Below are positions 20,774 to 32,243 of a stretch of 64,000 nt of DNA, in pieces. This DNA is from Turbatrix aceti (taxonomy: Eukaryota; Nematoda; Chromadorea; Rhabditida; Panagrolaimidae): positions 868,001 to 932,000 of the forward strand of contig OZ017766.1 of NCBI GenBank assembly GCA_963969345.1, given 5' to 3'. Every line of letters starts with the position of its first letter. The first letter of the stretch is position 1. The position numbers and the translations under genes are program-made. The notes below the pieces were generated by a model, which had not been told where the DNA came from, ran no database searches, and saw nothing but the letters and a program-made list of their open reading frames with translations.

Positions 20774-21000
20774 GTAAACTCACGGAAAATGTATTTGAGA
20801 TCAAAGTTCTGAAAAACAAAAAAAATTTAATAAAAAAAAACTAAATTACAACACGAAAAAATACACGGTACAAAAATAATCGATTGTGGGGGGAATAAAA
20901 TAAATTGCATCAACATCCGGTTATATGTAATAAAAATTATGAAAATAATCGTGAAAAAAATGGATTGATGATTGCGTTTTAGCATCCTTTCTGAATACAG
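20774..21000. other. AT-rich spacer with a microexon-like motif
   Basis: On the minus strand, tttgtttttcag and GTGAGTTTAC bracket 25 nt (20784-20808). This would be a valid microexon upstream of the Helitron frame. No good acceptor exists between it and the ORF, so it is not annotated as coding. Confidence 0.3.
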
Positions 21001-21776
21001 TAGATCAGGTATCTTTTGGGCACCGGACCATCCTTACCAAATGCGGTATCCCAAAAGCACCGTACAATCTCTGCCTATCATTCGTCTGAGATGTACTGTT
21101 GTTATAAATTCATAACACTGTAGTGAACTTGAAAAAAAACTAAATTATGATTTGTTTGGCATTAATAACCACCAAAAGAATAAAGAAAATTTTATTAAAA
21201 GGTTTATAGACAGAAATATTGAAATCTGATGTTCTCACGACAAAAAAATAATAATCACAACTATAAAAATTAAAATTGGCAATCTCCAACAACGAAAATT
21301 TTATTTTCATCTTGAGGAAAACAATCGCACAATGACGTAAAATAAATAAATGAACGTTTAACGTTTTTCAAATTTTCGCCTAAAATCCACTACAGTATGC
21401 AGATCGGGTATCTCTAGGGCACCGGACCATCCTTACCAAAATGCGGTATCCCTAGAGCACCGCACAATCCGTGAGCAATTGTCATCTCTGCAGATCAGGT
21501 ATCTCAAGGGCACCGGACCATCCTTACCAAAGGCGGTAGTATCCCAAAAGCACCGTACAATCTGTGAGCTATCGTCGTTTTTGCAGATCAGGTATCCCAA
21601 GGGCACCGGACCATCCTTACCAAATGCGGTAGTATCCCAAGAGCACCGTACAATCTGTGACGAGCTATTATCATCCTTGTAGATCAGGTATCCCAAGGGC
21701 ACCGGACCATCCTTACCAAATGCGGTAGTATCCCAAGAGCACCGTACAATCTGTGTATAATTCATGATTTGTCTGA
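21001..21776. repeat. 91-96-bp tandem repeat with an open minus frame
   Basis: Units start agatc at 21401, 21492, 21585 and 21681, with an isolated unit at 21002. Each contains two versions of ggtatcyyaagrgcaccg. On the minus strand, 21433-21783 is open and encodes a repeated peptide of the form IVRCSWDTTAFGKDGPVPLG. Length changes between full units are mostly in threes. One unit (near 21440) has an extra base that breaks the frame. Confidence 0.85.
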
Positions 21777-21849
21777 TGTCCACGTTGTTCCAGCCAATTT
21801 TATAAAATCGTTCAAAGACAAATGGGACGTAATGAATTAACCAAAAACA

Positions 21850-22882
21850 TTAGGCAAAATTAAAAATGAAGGTTTTACGGCCGTAGTCCGAAGTGGTCTC
21901 GATGTCGATAGGCTGTCTGGTTCCACGATAATGCTGCAATAATAAAAACATGAAAGTAACATTTTAAATATTATTTCGTTGAAAATAATATGGCACAACT
22001 TGTTAAAGTTTGATAAGTCACTAGTAATCAAAGCGAAACAAAATTGAAAAAAAATTTAGGCCTTTCGAAAAGTGCATTGTAAAAAAAATAGTTGTGCCAA
22101 GACATTTAAAAAAAAGTAAAATAACATAAAACACCTACGTTTGGTTGGTTGTTCTCGCGTCCTCGTCGATATTCGTCGTTGTTCCATTGACCGAAAGCGA
22201 TGCCTGGGGAATTCGACTGACTGAAACGCTCGCGTCGGGAATCGTACTCGTACTGCTTGTTGCGCTTGTCGTAGCGCTTGAAGACTTGACGCGGCTTTCG
22301 GCGACTATCTGCGACTTTCGGAGACTGAACCTTGCGACCAACGGGAGGCGTAGACTTGCGATTGTTCTGTAAAAAAAAAACTTATTGTATAAAAAATAAC
22401 ACTTTAGAAAAAAAATCGAATTTTTTTGAATATAAATAGTATATAAAACTCACCGAATCCTCCGTCTTCTTCGCATTCTTTTCAGGCTCCTTTTTATCCT
22501 CTTTCGTTTTCTGGATCACATCTGGTGCCTTCTTGTTCTTCTTCTTGCGACCTCGTTTTCGCGTTTTTTTCTTCTCAGGTGCTGCAGCTTGTGGTTGGCG
22601 AGGAAGTTCTTCGAGATTCGTAGGCGGCGGCGGGGGTGGAGGTGGTGGAATGACCATAGCGACATGCGGCTGCTGCTGCTGCTGATGCGGCTGCTGCTGG
22701 GTATACTGAGCACACCATGAAGCCGCATCTTGCTGCAAATAACGCCACATCGCCTGCTGTTGTTGATGCTGTGTCTGGTCAAACTGGAACGACTGGTAGC
22801 CACAAGAGAACCGATCAGCATCATTCACAAGATACTGACGAGCGTAAGCCAACGACTGAGGAACAGGATAGCGGAACGCCAT
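21850..22882 (-). CDS. uncharacterised Gln/Pro/Lys-rich protein, three exons
   Basis: Exons 22454-22882, 22139-22366 and 21850-21933 join in phase 0 with clean GTGAGT and GTAGGT donors and ttacag/ttgcag acceptors, giving 246 residues. Residues about 40-75 are Gln-rich, followed by a run of nine prolines. Residues about 100-140 are a dense basic cluster (KKKTRKRGRKKKNKK), a likely nuclear signal. Exon 2 is Arg/Tyr/Asn-rich and exon 3 is short. There is no signal peptide or membrane span. I recognise no family. It lies upstream of the Helitron ORF on the same strand, so it could be an accessory Helitron protein or an independent nuclear or RNA-binding protein; the sequence does not decide. Confidence 0.65.
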
Positions 22883-23870
22883 CTAAAAATATAAAAAAAG
22901 AAATTATTTAGCAGAAACAACACGCAAAAAATTAAAAGGACAAAAAATGTAAATTTAGTCCTTTTTCGTAAAAAATGGTACCGAAATGATACTATAACGA
23001 TTAAAAGGGTTGGTAGGATGTAAAAAGGGTTAAAACAATGTTATAAAGCAAGCAGAAATACAAAGAAATTAAAAAATGAGCTCAAAAACTAAATAAAACA
23101 GCAAAAATGAACGAAAAAACCAAAAAAGGTTGAAATATAAAAGATAAAGAAAAATTTGATCGCGCGCGCATAAATTTTCGTCGCAGGAGTATGGATTTGA
23201 GGACAAACAATTGATGACAAATATTTTTAGTTTTTATATCAATTTTTGATGTTCTTGTTTGTATTTCGCTGTTATTTTAATGTGTAATGTACAAAATACG
23301 TCAACGCTTGTTGAAAAAAAAGGAGCAAGGTGTCATGAAGCGTTTTTTATTCAAATTTTATAATTTGCAACGACAATCAAGAATAACGATTTGCACAAAA
23401 TAAAAATGGAAATCACAAATTTCTTATAGTTTTTGTTGTGTTTGTGGTACGCGTCGTCAACGGGGTGTACTTGTACAGGAACGAATACGATACGAGAGTG
23501 AAAAAATATCTGAAAAATATTTTTAAATAATAATTATCAAACTTGAATTTATTTTTTTTTACCTTTTTTGGTCATTTACAGTATTTTGTGTATCTGGAAG
23601 TTTTGCACTGTATTGGATAGGTCGTTCTCCACGTTGCTGTTGAAAGCCTTGTTTTCCTGTTTACAGGCATCAGAGTTGAAACAGGTATTTTGTTCGTAAT
23701 GACTCGCTTGTTCACTTGCTCACTGGTTTTTGGGGAGTTTTGCACTTTGTCCCGAGGAAGAAAAAAAATGAAATTGAGTTTTTATCATGAGACGGATTTA
23801 TTTGAGATTTATAACATGTGGTATTATCATATCTGGATTTCTTGCTTACTCACTATGCTCCGCGATGGGT
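22883..23870. other. intergenic, nothing recognised
   Basis: Strongly AT-rich, no supported ORF. The promoter of the Q/P/K-rich gene and possibly the Helitron 5' end lie here. Confidence 0.4.
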
Positions 23871-23940
23871 AAAAGGGTCGCTCGTTCGCTCGCTCGCCTG
23901 CGGCTCGCTCACTCACTTCGGCAAAAAGTTTACTCGTTCG
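23870..23940. repeat. CTCGCTCG-rich dispersed repeat fragment
   Basis: Runs of ctcgttcgctcgctcgcctgcggctcgctc, the complement of the GAGCGAGCG repeats elsewhere in the window. Confidence 0.5.
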
Positions 23941-24208
23941 CCCTCTATGTAGGAAAAGTATTTTGGGTGAAAGAATTTTAGAAAAAGAAGTTTTTGCTTT
24001 ACAATTTACCCTACGGCACTTTTATTTTTGACTTACAACCTTTAGTATTATCAAATTCGGATTCCCCACGTTTTTCCGGTTCGAAAGATACCACATACCT
24101 TTTTTGTTCATTTTGACCCTTTATGCCCCGTATTTACCCCGCGCGACCCCGGAGCGACCCCCAATATTTATAATTCATTAATTATTAGCTTTACCAATTA
24201 GATAAAGA

Positions 24209-24290
24209 AGCTTACACCCATCCGGGATTGAACCCGCACCCCTCCGGTTATATTCCCGACCCGGTTCTATTACGCCACACATGCACAGCT
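24209..24290 (-). ncRNA. tRNA-like sequence with pol III A and B boxes (tRNA relic or SINE head)
   Basis: On the minus strand, TGGCGTAATAG matches an A box, and GGTTCAATCCC, about 35 nt later, matches a B box. In between, CCGGGTCGGGAATATAACCGG resembles an anticodon arm. The acceptor stem does not close well, so I do not call a functional tRNA. Confidence 0.4.
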
Positions 24291-24596
24291 TCGAACCGAA
24301 GTCGGGTGTTGTGAATTTTTTCACTGGCCAATTCGTCGAATTTCTTTCTCTGACCGAGCTACAATCTCTGCGCTCTCCACAACATTCTGGCCCTGCACGC
24401 TGACTCTGACACTAATCCCGAGATAAAGTGAATTGTTTTGAAGCTCAGAGCGAATATTTTCAGGAGATCAAGATATAGATCGAAAGGTTGTACGGGAGCG
24501 CAACTTTTGCCAATGGCGATTTTTGAAATTCGAAAATTTTTTCGAAAAAATTTTGGATTGAAAATTTTGTTCACCTTGTTTTTGATAAATCCGGAT

Positions 24597-25140
24597 ATTT
24601 ATTTATTTATTTATTTATTTATTTCACCATTACTCAGTGGTTAGTTATCATTAGACCAGATGTTAGGAGGCACAAATGATGTCCACGTAGGTGTAAATGT
24701 CTCGATTCGTTTTGGTCGCGATTTCTTCTTCCCATCGTTGCTGTGGTCTGGTTTTCGTCTTGTTGAACACCGAGTTGAGCGAATCGACCCAGCGTAAAGT
24801 GGAGGGAGAGCTCGAAATCGTCCTCGATGTCCTTGAGGTCCGGAGGAGATAGGTCGCTGATCCCGCCATTTCTGTACCATCCACTGCGTCTTCTTGACGT
24901 TGACTTCCAGTCCGACGTCCTTGCAGATGATGGCCATATCCGACAGCATTTCCTGAAGTTCTTCGCCAGTGTGGGAGAAAAGAACGACGTCGTCAGCGTT
25001 TTGCGAATGGCCTCTTCAAAATCCGTCAGCAGTGAGCGTGCGTTGATGGTAGCGACGCTGAGCCGGAATCTAGACATTTTTTTTAGCCTACGTTTGACAG
25101 GGTGGCCAGCCCGGGTGTCAAACGGCGCTTTCAATTCTCA
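24597..25140 (-). pseudogene. internally deleted LINE with microsatellite tail
   Basis: Minus strand. An endonuclease start (SVATINARSLLTD) is fused by deletion, with frame changes, to a reverse-transcriptase piece (ADDVVLFSHTGEELQEML, then CKDVGLEVNVKKTQWM). The C-terminal RPQQRWEEEI motif and the 3' UTR follow. The 3' end is an (AAAT)n tract at 24597-24626. The same 3' end recurs at about 38870-38972 and 57790-57885. It is non-functional. Confidence 0.75.
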
Positions 25141-25555
25141 CACTTGCGCTGCTTCCCGAATGCGATCGCGAGCGCAAGCTGCTGTCGCGGACAGGAGAGG
25201 CGGAATAAATCCGACCGTCCGCTAGGCGTGCAAGAATGAAGACCGAAATCCGGATATATCAGGGGTAAAACGTGTTTTACAGATATATGGAATCTATAGA
25301 ATATTTTGCAAGTGATCATACTAGGTTTCGTGAAAAATAGAAAAAAATCGTTGGAACAGTTTTTTCAATTCTTATATTTACCCATGTTTTGTTACTGGTT
25401 ATAAAAATTGACATTTGGTAGTGAATTTGTACTTTGAACCGGACAAAAAAAGGCAATTGCGCTCAAAAAAAATTCTAGTTCCTCGAACCCAGATTTTGCT
25501 TATTACAAATCATGTTTCAATGACAGTAATTTATTCCTAACAACAAAAACATTAT
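25141..25555. other. intergenic, nothing recognised
   Basis: LINE-flanking and 3' flank of the bcs-1 gene. No supported ORF. Confidence 0.4.
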
Positions 25556-27155
25556 CTACGAAACTGAAAAGTTGATAATTGCATCCCTCGGAGACTTTTT
25601 GTAAAGCTGAAGATGTCCCTGAATTTCTGCAGGCGAAACCTTCCTTCCGATGTCAGCGACCTTTCGGGTAAAAGCTTCGACCTGGTCATCACTGACGTCG
25701 TCGTAGAACCTTCTGAAGAGACGACCAACCATTTCGGGAGTACAGTAATCGAAAAGTTTTTTGACATCGACACGACCCGGTCTGATGAGTGCGGCATCGA
25801 GGTGATCGATGTGGTTTGTCGTCATGAAGAGGATGCGTTCCTCGCTTGAAGCAACGCCGTCGATGCTGTTGAGCAGTCCGGATAGGGTGACACGTGTCAG
25901 ACCGTCGTACGCGGGATGCGTGGCATTGTCGAAACGATCTTTGGATACAAAAGCTGCATCGACGTCTTCGAGAATAATAAAGCTCTAAAACTTGCATTTT
26001 GGGAAAAATTAGAATAAAAAATGTTCGCATGAAAAAATTTATATGGGAAGTAACATTTTTTGGGCTCAAGAAGTAATACCATTTTGTAACAGAATTTTCG
26101 AACAAAAATTGAGCACGAAAAGTAAGTAACATTTTTTTTAGATTTTTTAGAAAAGTTTAAAACAAACTCACACACGCAGGGGCATTGTTCATAAAATGAC
26201 AAAGGCGATCGTCATCGAGCAATCTGTCCGAGAGCGAAAGTATACAAATACTGTACCCAAAATGGGCTGCAAGTGCGGAAACAAAACTCGTCTTTCCCGT
26301 GCCTGGAGGTCCGTAGAAGAGGTATCCCCGCCGATACGGTATGCCACGATCGGTGTACCACTTTCGAGATCCCAGAAACTCCTGAACGTCCGAGACGAGC
26401 GACTCAACAAGTCCGTTTTCGAGAACCACGGATTCCAGAGGTCGCTTGGGCTGGATTCCACCACTTCGACGCCATTCGAGTCCCATAGGCTTGTTGACAA
26501 CCAGTCCAGTTTCCAGCTTAGCCAAAGCCTCTTCGGTTGCGGTACCCAAAAAATCTATCCAAAATTGGTTGTCCACGCCGAGTTTCGTCAGTGTAACGGT
26601 TTCGAGAGGCTTGCGAATTCCATCACGCTGGATTTGGTGGTCTTCTCGCTGGCGTTCTACCTAGAAAAAGTGATGAAAATAAACAAAAGGCAAACAAAAA
26701 CCTGGATCCATCGATAGTTGTAGGTAAAATAATGCGTTCCGTGACCCGGCAATAAGACGTGGCTCGCAACGATTCGACCTCCTTCGAACTGTTGAAACTG
26801 GCTATTGACTGTCAAATTGGGAGTTTTGTGAGTTGATCGGCGATTGATAAAGTCCAGAACGTACTGATAAGATCTGTAAATATTTTGCAGAAAAGTGATC
26901 GTAAAAATCAACCCACGGTTCTTCGTTCGTCAGTTGCAACTTTGACACAAATTTCCGCCTTAACACAGTATTGAGCACCACTAAACCACGTTTGCCCACC
27001 TGTGCGACGATTCCGAGACCCGCAAGACCAGCTCCAGCCGAGAAAAATGGATTTGAAGACAGCGAATCAAAGAGAGACCTTTGCGCTGGTTGCTGGATGG
27101 TCTCTGGGTGAATAATGATATCCACTGCGGATTCTGGGGAAAGTGCCATCGGCAA
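25556..27155 (-). CDS. bcs-1: mitochondrial AAA chaperone BCS1
   Basis: Four minus-strand exons: 26917-27155, 26702-26873, 26172-26660 and 25556-25984, with matching phases, give 442 residues (human BCS1L has 419). The N-terminal inner-membrane segment (NPFFSAGAGLAGLGIVAQVG) is followed by the BCS1-specific domain (DFINRRSTHKT..., then THYFTYNYRWIQVERQRE). The AAA module carries KWYTDRGIPYRRGYLFYG, Walker A GPPGTGKT, Walker B IILEDVDAAF, the SRH region (FMTTNHIDHLDAALIRPGRVD) and a C-terminal lid. BCS1 inserts the Rieske Fe-S protein into complex III from the matrix. Intron 1 is 43 nt. The gene is head-to-head with the proteasome gene, 268 bp apart. Confidence 0.93.
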
Positions 27156-27423
27156 ACGTGTTCAATCAAAGCTTGAGGGCCTGATAAGGGTAGAAAATCC
27201 TGCAAAACCGCGGAACAAAAGAAAAAACACAAATCTGTTTCGAGACACTTTGCCAATGCTAAAACTTTCGCATTTTCTCAATTTTGATGACTTTTCCTCA
27301 ACTCCAGTTACGTTCGTTTGTTGCCTACTTTTTAGACGTTTTGTGGTTATCTTTTTTCTTGAGGTTTGTTTTTTGTGATTATCTTCCTCAAGATATCCCA
27401 AAGTATTCATTTTTAGGTAGACA
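27156..27423. promoter_or_regulatory. shared divergent promoter of bcs-1 and pas-7
   Basis: The two start codons face away from each other across 268 bp. The interval has no clear TATA box. On the minus side, ttttgcag and ttatcag are possible trans-splice acceptors for bcs-1; on the plus side, atttttag (around 27410-27417) ends just before the pas-7 ATG. Confidence 0.55.
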
Positions 27424-28383
27424 ATGAGTTCGATCGGCACGGGATACGACATTGCGGCGAGTACGTTTTCGCCGGATGGACGCATTTTCCAGGTTGAATA
27501 CGCGCAGAAGGCGGTCGATAACAGTGGTACGATTATTGCTATCCGTGGAAAGGACGGAATCGTGACTGCTGTTGACAAGATTATCACCTCGCGTCTCTAC
27601 CTTCCAAATGCCAATCCACGCGTCAACAATGCGACCGATTCCATCGGTTTTGTTGCCGGAGGCGTCTATCCCGATTGCTGCAATCTGCTCGACATTGCCC
27701 GTGATAGCGGTATTAGATACCTCAAGAACTTCCGTGAACCCATCTCCGTCCGAAAGTGTGCCCAGGATGTCGCAGACTACGTTCACATGTTTACGCTCGG
27801 AATTTCTCGTCCCTATGGCACGTCTGCGTTCCTCACTGGTTACGATCCGACCGTAAGTTGGGCTTAAATTCAAACAACCGTAAAACTTGATTCTTGGGAA
27901 GGCTTTTAGCTTTTAAAGACAGATTTTGTTACAACGTTACTTATTTTTGGATATTTTTTTTCTGGAATTTGAAAAATGGCACGCTTTGATGTTCATGCTT
28001 TCAGAGCGGTCCGACAATCTACCTCGTCGAGCCTTCCGGCTTGCTGTACGAGTACAAGGCCTGGGCCATTGGCAAGCATCGCCAGGCAGCCAAGACCGAA
28101 ATCGAAAAGCTCAAGCTTGAAGACCTGTCAATGGATGGGCTCGTCAAGGAAGCTGTTCGCATCCTTCTGACCGTTCGGGACGAAACCAAGGAAAAGAACG
28201 TTCGCATCGAGATGGGTTGGGTCGGTGCCTCGACCAATGGCAAGCATGAGGTAGGTGTTTTTTATTTGTCACAAAAATGGATAAATAGCAATGCAATTAT
28301 TTTAGCGCATTCCGACAACTGTCGTCGAAGAAGCCGAACGCTGGGCCAAGGCAAAGCTCGAGGAGGACGACATGGAAGACTGA
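27424..28383 (+). CDS. pas-7: 20S proteasome subunit alpha type-3
   Basis: Exons 27424-27852, 28005-28250 and 28306-28383, all phase 0, give 250 residues, the usual length for this subunit. The alpha signature [24 protein letters not shown] is at residues 5-28. The core fold continues through [18 protein letters not shown], and the acidic tail EEDDMED is diagnostic of alpha-3. Alpha subunits form the outer gated rings of the 20S core and are not catalytic. The start follows atttttag by a few bases, consistent with trans-splicing. Confidence 0.96.
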
Positions 28384-28585
28384 CGAGAGAATGACACAAA
28401 CAAACGTCACCGTTCTTGGTTAACGTAACATTTTTTCTACTGTCGGTGGTATCTGCTCTCTGTTTGAGAGTAAACCTGTGTTTTTTTTTATTGTTTTTTT
28501 GTGTTTCACGTAATATTTATTTAAAAAAATGCTCGTTGTCATCGATTTGCTGGACCCTGGGTTGAGTTTGTGGCTTATGAAAAAG

Positions 28586-28819
28586 CTACGCGTTTTCCAC
28601 AGATTGTTTTCGAGTTCGGACTTCTGCGTAGCGAAGTCTGGTGTCCTCAAAATTAAAGTTCACTGTTGTTTTTGAACGGTTTTGAACGTGAACGTATGCG
28701 TTGATGTCGGAGGTCGCCTTCCATCCCGCATAGTTGTATTGGACATCGTAGCAATAGTACCAGGGTTTTCCAGTAACTAAATGTTTGGGCCCTTGCTCCT
28801 GCTCCTGCACTTCTGACAT
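28586..28819 (-). CDS. small hypothetical protein, 77 residues
   Basis: Minus-strand ORF convergent with pas-7. It contains WYYCYDVQYNYAGW and a Lys/Arg-rich end. An AATAAA near 28513-28520 lies about 70 bp downstream on the same strand, which supports a 3' exon here. There may be an upstream exon; the ATG at 28819 is only the first in frame. No family recognised. Confidence 0.4.
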   Translation of the reverse strand: MSEVQEQEQGPKHLVTGKPWYYCYDVQYNYAGWKATSDINAYVHVQNRSKTTVNFNFEDTRLRYAEVRTRKQSVENA

Positions 28820-28865
28820 AAATAAAACACATATCGCGCTTCTTGCCTTTTACATTTTTTTGCAA

Positions 28866-29440
28866 TGGCAGGAACAGGGGAAAACCCTGAATATTGCGTG
28901 AAGAAACTTAGATCACTTTTTTTTATTTGAAAAAAAACACTTGGTCAGTTTTCCCCAGTCCGTGTTGTCCCTTTCTTCCTCTTTTGCAGACGGATTATTT
29001 GTCTACCTGCAATCCCCCACCCCCGAGCATTAAAAAGTGGTGACTCATGGCGACACTGAAATGTCCAGAAGCATGACTCACGAACATTTCGCTATTCACT
29101 CCTCTGCAAAAAATGTGTATATAAAGACGACACAGGTCCTTTTTTACATCCGATCACTTTCGTCATTAATTTTTCAATTAGGCTCTTTTTTGTGTTGCCA
29201 GTACACTACACGTATAAGGAGGGCACTGCTTGAAGACTTATACTAGTTTTGTACTGGCAATATGAATCCGGGCTTTGCACCAGTTATTTTAGTCGTCGTA
29301 TTATCATAAATTTATTTACAACACCAATTATTATTATTCCACTGCTATCCCAATTATTCCACTGCTCGACTGATCGCCAATTATCATTTATTATTTGCGA
29401 CTAAAAATATAGCACGGTGTTACAAATAGTTACATTTCAT
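28866..29440. other. intergenic, nothing recognised
   Basis: AT-rich spacer between the small ORF and the GT92 gene. No supported coding signal. Confidence 0.4.
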
Positions 29441-29448
29441 ATTTATTT

Positions 29449-31082
29449 TTAAAATCGACACCCTGTATCAGATTGTATAAAATTTTGATTCTGAAACCAG
29501 TGAATCGAAGTGTCTCCTCCGCTGAAATCGACATTTTTGCTTACAGCAGTAGCAATGGTGCAACGAATGTTCTGAACTTTGTTTAGATCGGAGCATCTCG
29601 AAGGGGTTGGGCATCTTTTCTGGTTGGACGTCATTCGGGCATAACAGGCTGCCACGCGGGATAAATAAAAATTGTTTGAAAACTCCTGAGGCATATATTT
29701 GGACATTTCCAACGAGAATGCAGAATCGATGCCTTCGATTTGGTTTTGTAGCATTATACGATATCCAGAATACTCACGCCTTGTCGATGTCAAAGATTCG
29801 TTGACAAACTGGATGCTGCTGACGTGATAAAAATAATTTTTGTTTTTGTTCACATGATAAATTTCAGTACCGGCAACAGTGGTGTTTGACCAGTGCAGCC
29901 AGGCAGTCTCGACAAATTGGGGCCGATGAACCGATTTACCCATTTTGAGCCTGTTTGGCCGGATTTGAACGGATGAAATGATATCACCGGGTAGAAACGA
30001 CGATGTCAAAGGCCAGGATATGGTTGCAGTTGTCTCGCGACGGGGGTAGAAAATAGATGCTGTCAGGGGGCTGATTGCTGTGATGCGCGTGAATTCTGTC
30101 TAAAAAATCATTTTGCGTATACTAAATTACTAAATTAGATTTTTTTTATTTTTTGCTAAAATTTTTTATTACTGAAAAGCTAATGCATCAAACTTTTTTT
30201 TTGACTGAACTCACCCCCAAGTCATTACCCATTTTCGGCAGCAACAAGTCATCGACATCGGCAACCACGATAAAATCAGCGGCTTCCCGATACTTGACAA
30301 AGCAGTCTGAATGCGCCGATCCCTGATCTCTCCAGTTCAACTCATCCCGTATTCGTGGATCTTTAGGCAAGTTCCACGGCTCGATATCCACGATCCGGCG
30401 CTTTTGGTACCTGCTTAAAATCCCAAAAGCCTGGGTCTCCATCGAAGATACGTAAAACACTTGTCGATGAACCCCGGCTGCAGCGTAGGCTTCCACAGCC
30501 AGAATCATCAGGTGCATGCTTTCAAAAAAGAACAACGGACTGAAACACGTTACTACAGGTAAATGTTCTACAATCTTGTGTCGGAAGGACAGTTCAACCG
30601 CATTTCCCCCCCCAAAGTCGAGAAAGAGTCCACTCAGATTCGGGACCACTCGACACGTCGCAAGCATCGTCACCCAGCCGCATTCTGTGGTTGGGGCGCA
30701 AGCAAGCCGAGGATTCGTAGGCATGATGGCGGTGGCATTGGTGCCAGCGTCTTCTGAACGGCAGCTCCACGTTTGGTATAAAGACAGACGCTTGTCGGCT
30801 CGGAAAAGAACGACAACTGTATTATCGGGATAACTGAAACCCAGACATTATGGGAACTAGCAAAGCAATGACACAAACAGCTTTGAAGTGTTAAAATAAG
30901 TCGCAGAAATGATGTGAAGGTTTTTCTGTAAATTTTTTTTGCTACAACATTATATTTTTAAGACTCACATTGTTTGGGCCACTCGTTATTTGGCTAACCA
31001 GCAAATTGTAGTAACTGTCATCAAGATAAACAATCGTTAAAACAATGACGCATGAAAAAATTACAGGTAAAAATTTGTTCAT
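29449..31082 (-). CDS. glycosyltransferase family 92 (DUF23) type II membrane protein
   Basis: Five minus-strand exons: 30969-31082, 30879-30925, 30215-30833 and 29449-30099, where the second is a 47-nt microexon. That is four blocks in all, with introns of 43, 45 and 115 nt and matching phases, giving 476 residues. Residues 5-25 are a signal anchor (FLPVIFSCVIVLTIVYLDD). The GT92 core shows PVVTCFSPLFFFESMHLMIL, then AGVHRQVFYVSS, then NWRDQGSAHSDCFVKYREAADFIVVADVDDLLLP, where DVDD is the metal/nucleotide-binding DxD. GT92 members such as C. elegans GALT-1 transfer galactose to core fucose in the Golgi; the substrate here is unknown. AATAAA abuts the stop. Correction for the reader: the model has four exons, not five. 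Confidence 0.88.
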
Positions 31083-31309
31083 TTTAAATTCGTAATACTG
31101 AATTTACTCTTGGGATAGCTATCTCGTTCATCTGGTATCAAAATCGATCAGTTTTATACTCTGCCGACTGTTATGCAAAAAAAACAAATCGAATGGAATA
31201 ATCAGGGTCAAATAAGTACGCCGCCTTACCCATAGAATTGACTATGTTTCGCGAAATACGTGTAACAACTTTAAAAAAACTTAAAAAAGTACTTTAAAAA
31301 AAAGGGTAG
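31083..31309. other. 5' flank of the GT92 gene
   Basis: Nothing recognised beyond the presumed promoter. Confidence 0.3.
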
Positions 31310-31560
31310 CATCGTATTGGGGTTAGGGTATCAGCCCCCTCCCCCCCCAATCGGGTCGGGGACAGGGGCAGTCGGATGCAGAGGTAGTCGGAGGCGGGGA
31401 AAATCTCCCCTCCCGACGGGGACGGGGAAAATCGCCCCGAGTTTAAAAAAAATTGAAAAAATCGTTCGTATTTTTTGCTGTTTTTTACCTAACACTTTCA
31501 CGCGTTTAACGCCAAATTTTGTTCAATGTCGGGGCCAAGGCTTTGCATTCCGGTAAAATT
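31310..31560. repeat. GGGGAC-rich element, left part
   Basis: Contains the C-run followed by aatcgggtcggggac, then gacggggaaaatcgccccgag and aaattttgttcaatgtcgggg. These are the same modules as in the element at 35644-36034. A second G-rich part lies at about 32085-32215 (gtcggggacggggaatttta). The copy may therefore be split by an insertion of roughly 500 bp, but I could not define its ends. Confidence 0.55.
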
Positions 31561-32243
31561 ACCTATTTGTCGCAAAAGCCCTCTTTGAAGGGGGCTTTGC
31601 TCGACAGGGCGTATTGGATCAAGGATTCACGATAATAATTTTGGACTTTTTTATGTTACTGTGCTTGGATTTCTGTATGTTTTCGGCCTGCAGCCGGATT
31701 TTTTGGTCTTATGCGCGTTGTGTAGGAGGGCGGCGAAAAAGAGGTATTTTTTGACTAAAGGGGTCACTTAGTCAGCCATTTTTTGAGATTTTTTTTGAAA
31801 TTTTCCAGGGATGTTTGGAATAGGGTCGGATACACGGCTATGTTTTTAGTTTTTCAAAATCTGATCTCGTTTTTGAAATATTCGTTTTTTGCCATTTTTG
31901 GGCTTGGGTCCCAGAATTTTGAAAGACTAAAAAAAATAGCCGTGCACGATGGACCTATGGTCTCAACGCGAAAACTCGTTTTTTGCCGTTTTCATATGCA
32001 TAGAGTAGATATTTTTTAGGTGTAAAGACGGATCTGGGGGTTACCATCCGGATGGTTGGGGTGACTCCATCCCTGCGGTTTTGGTGTGCATCCCTGCATT
32101 TTGTCGGGCCTGTGTATCAGGCAAGGGGGGGGCAGGTATCGTCGGGGACGGGGAATTTTACCACCTTCGGGGACAAGATCTGGCCGAGGACGGGGTACAG
32201 TCGTTCACTGCGCCAACAAGGTTAGTCAAGTTCAAAAATAATC

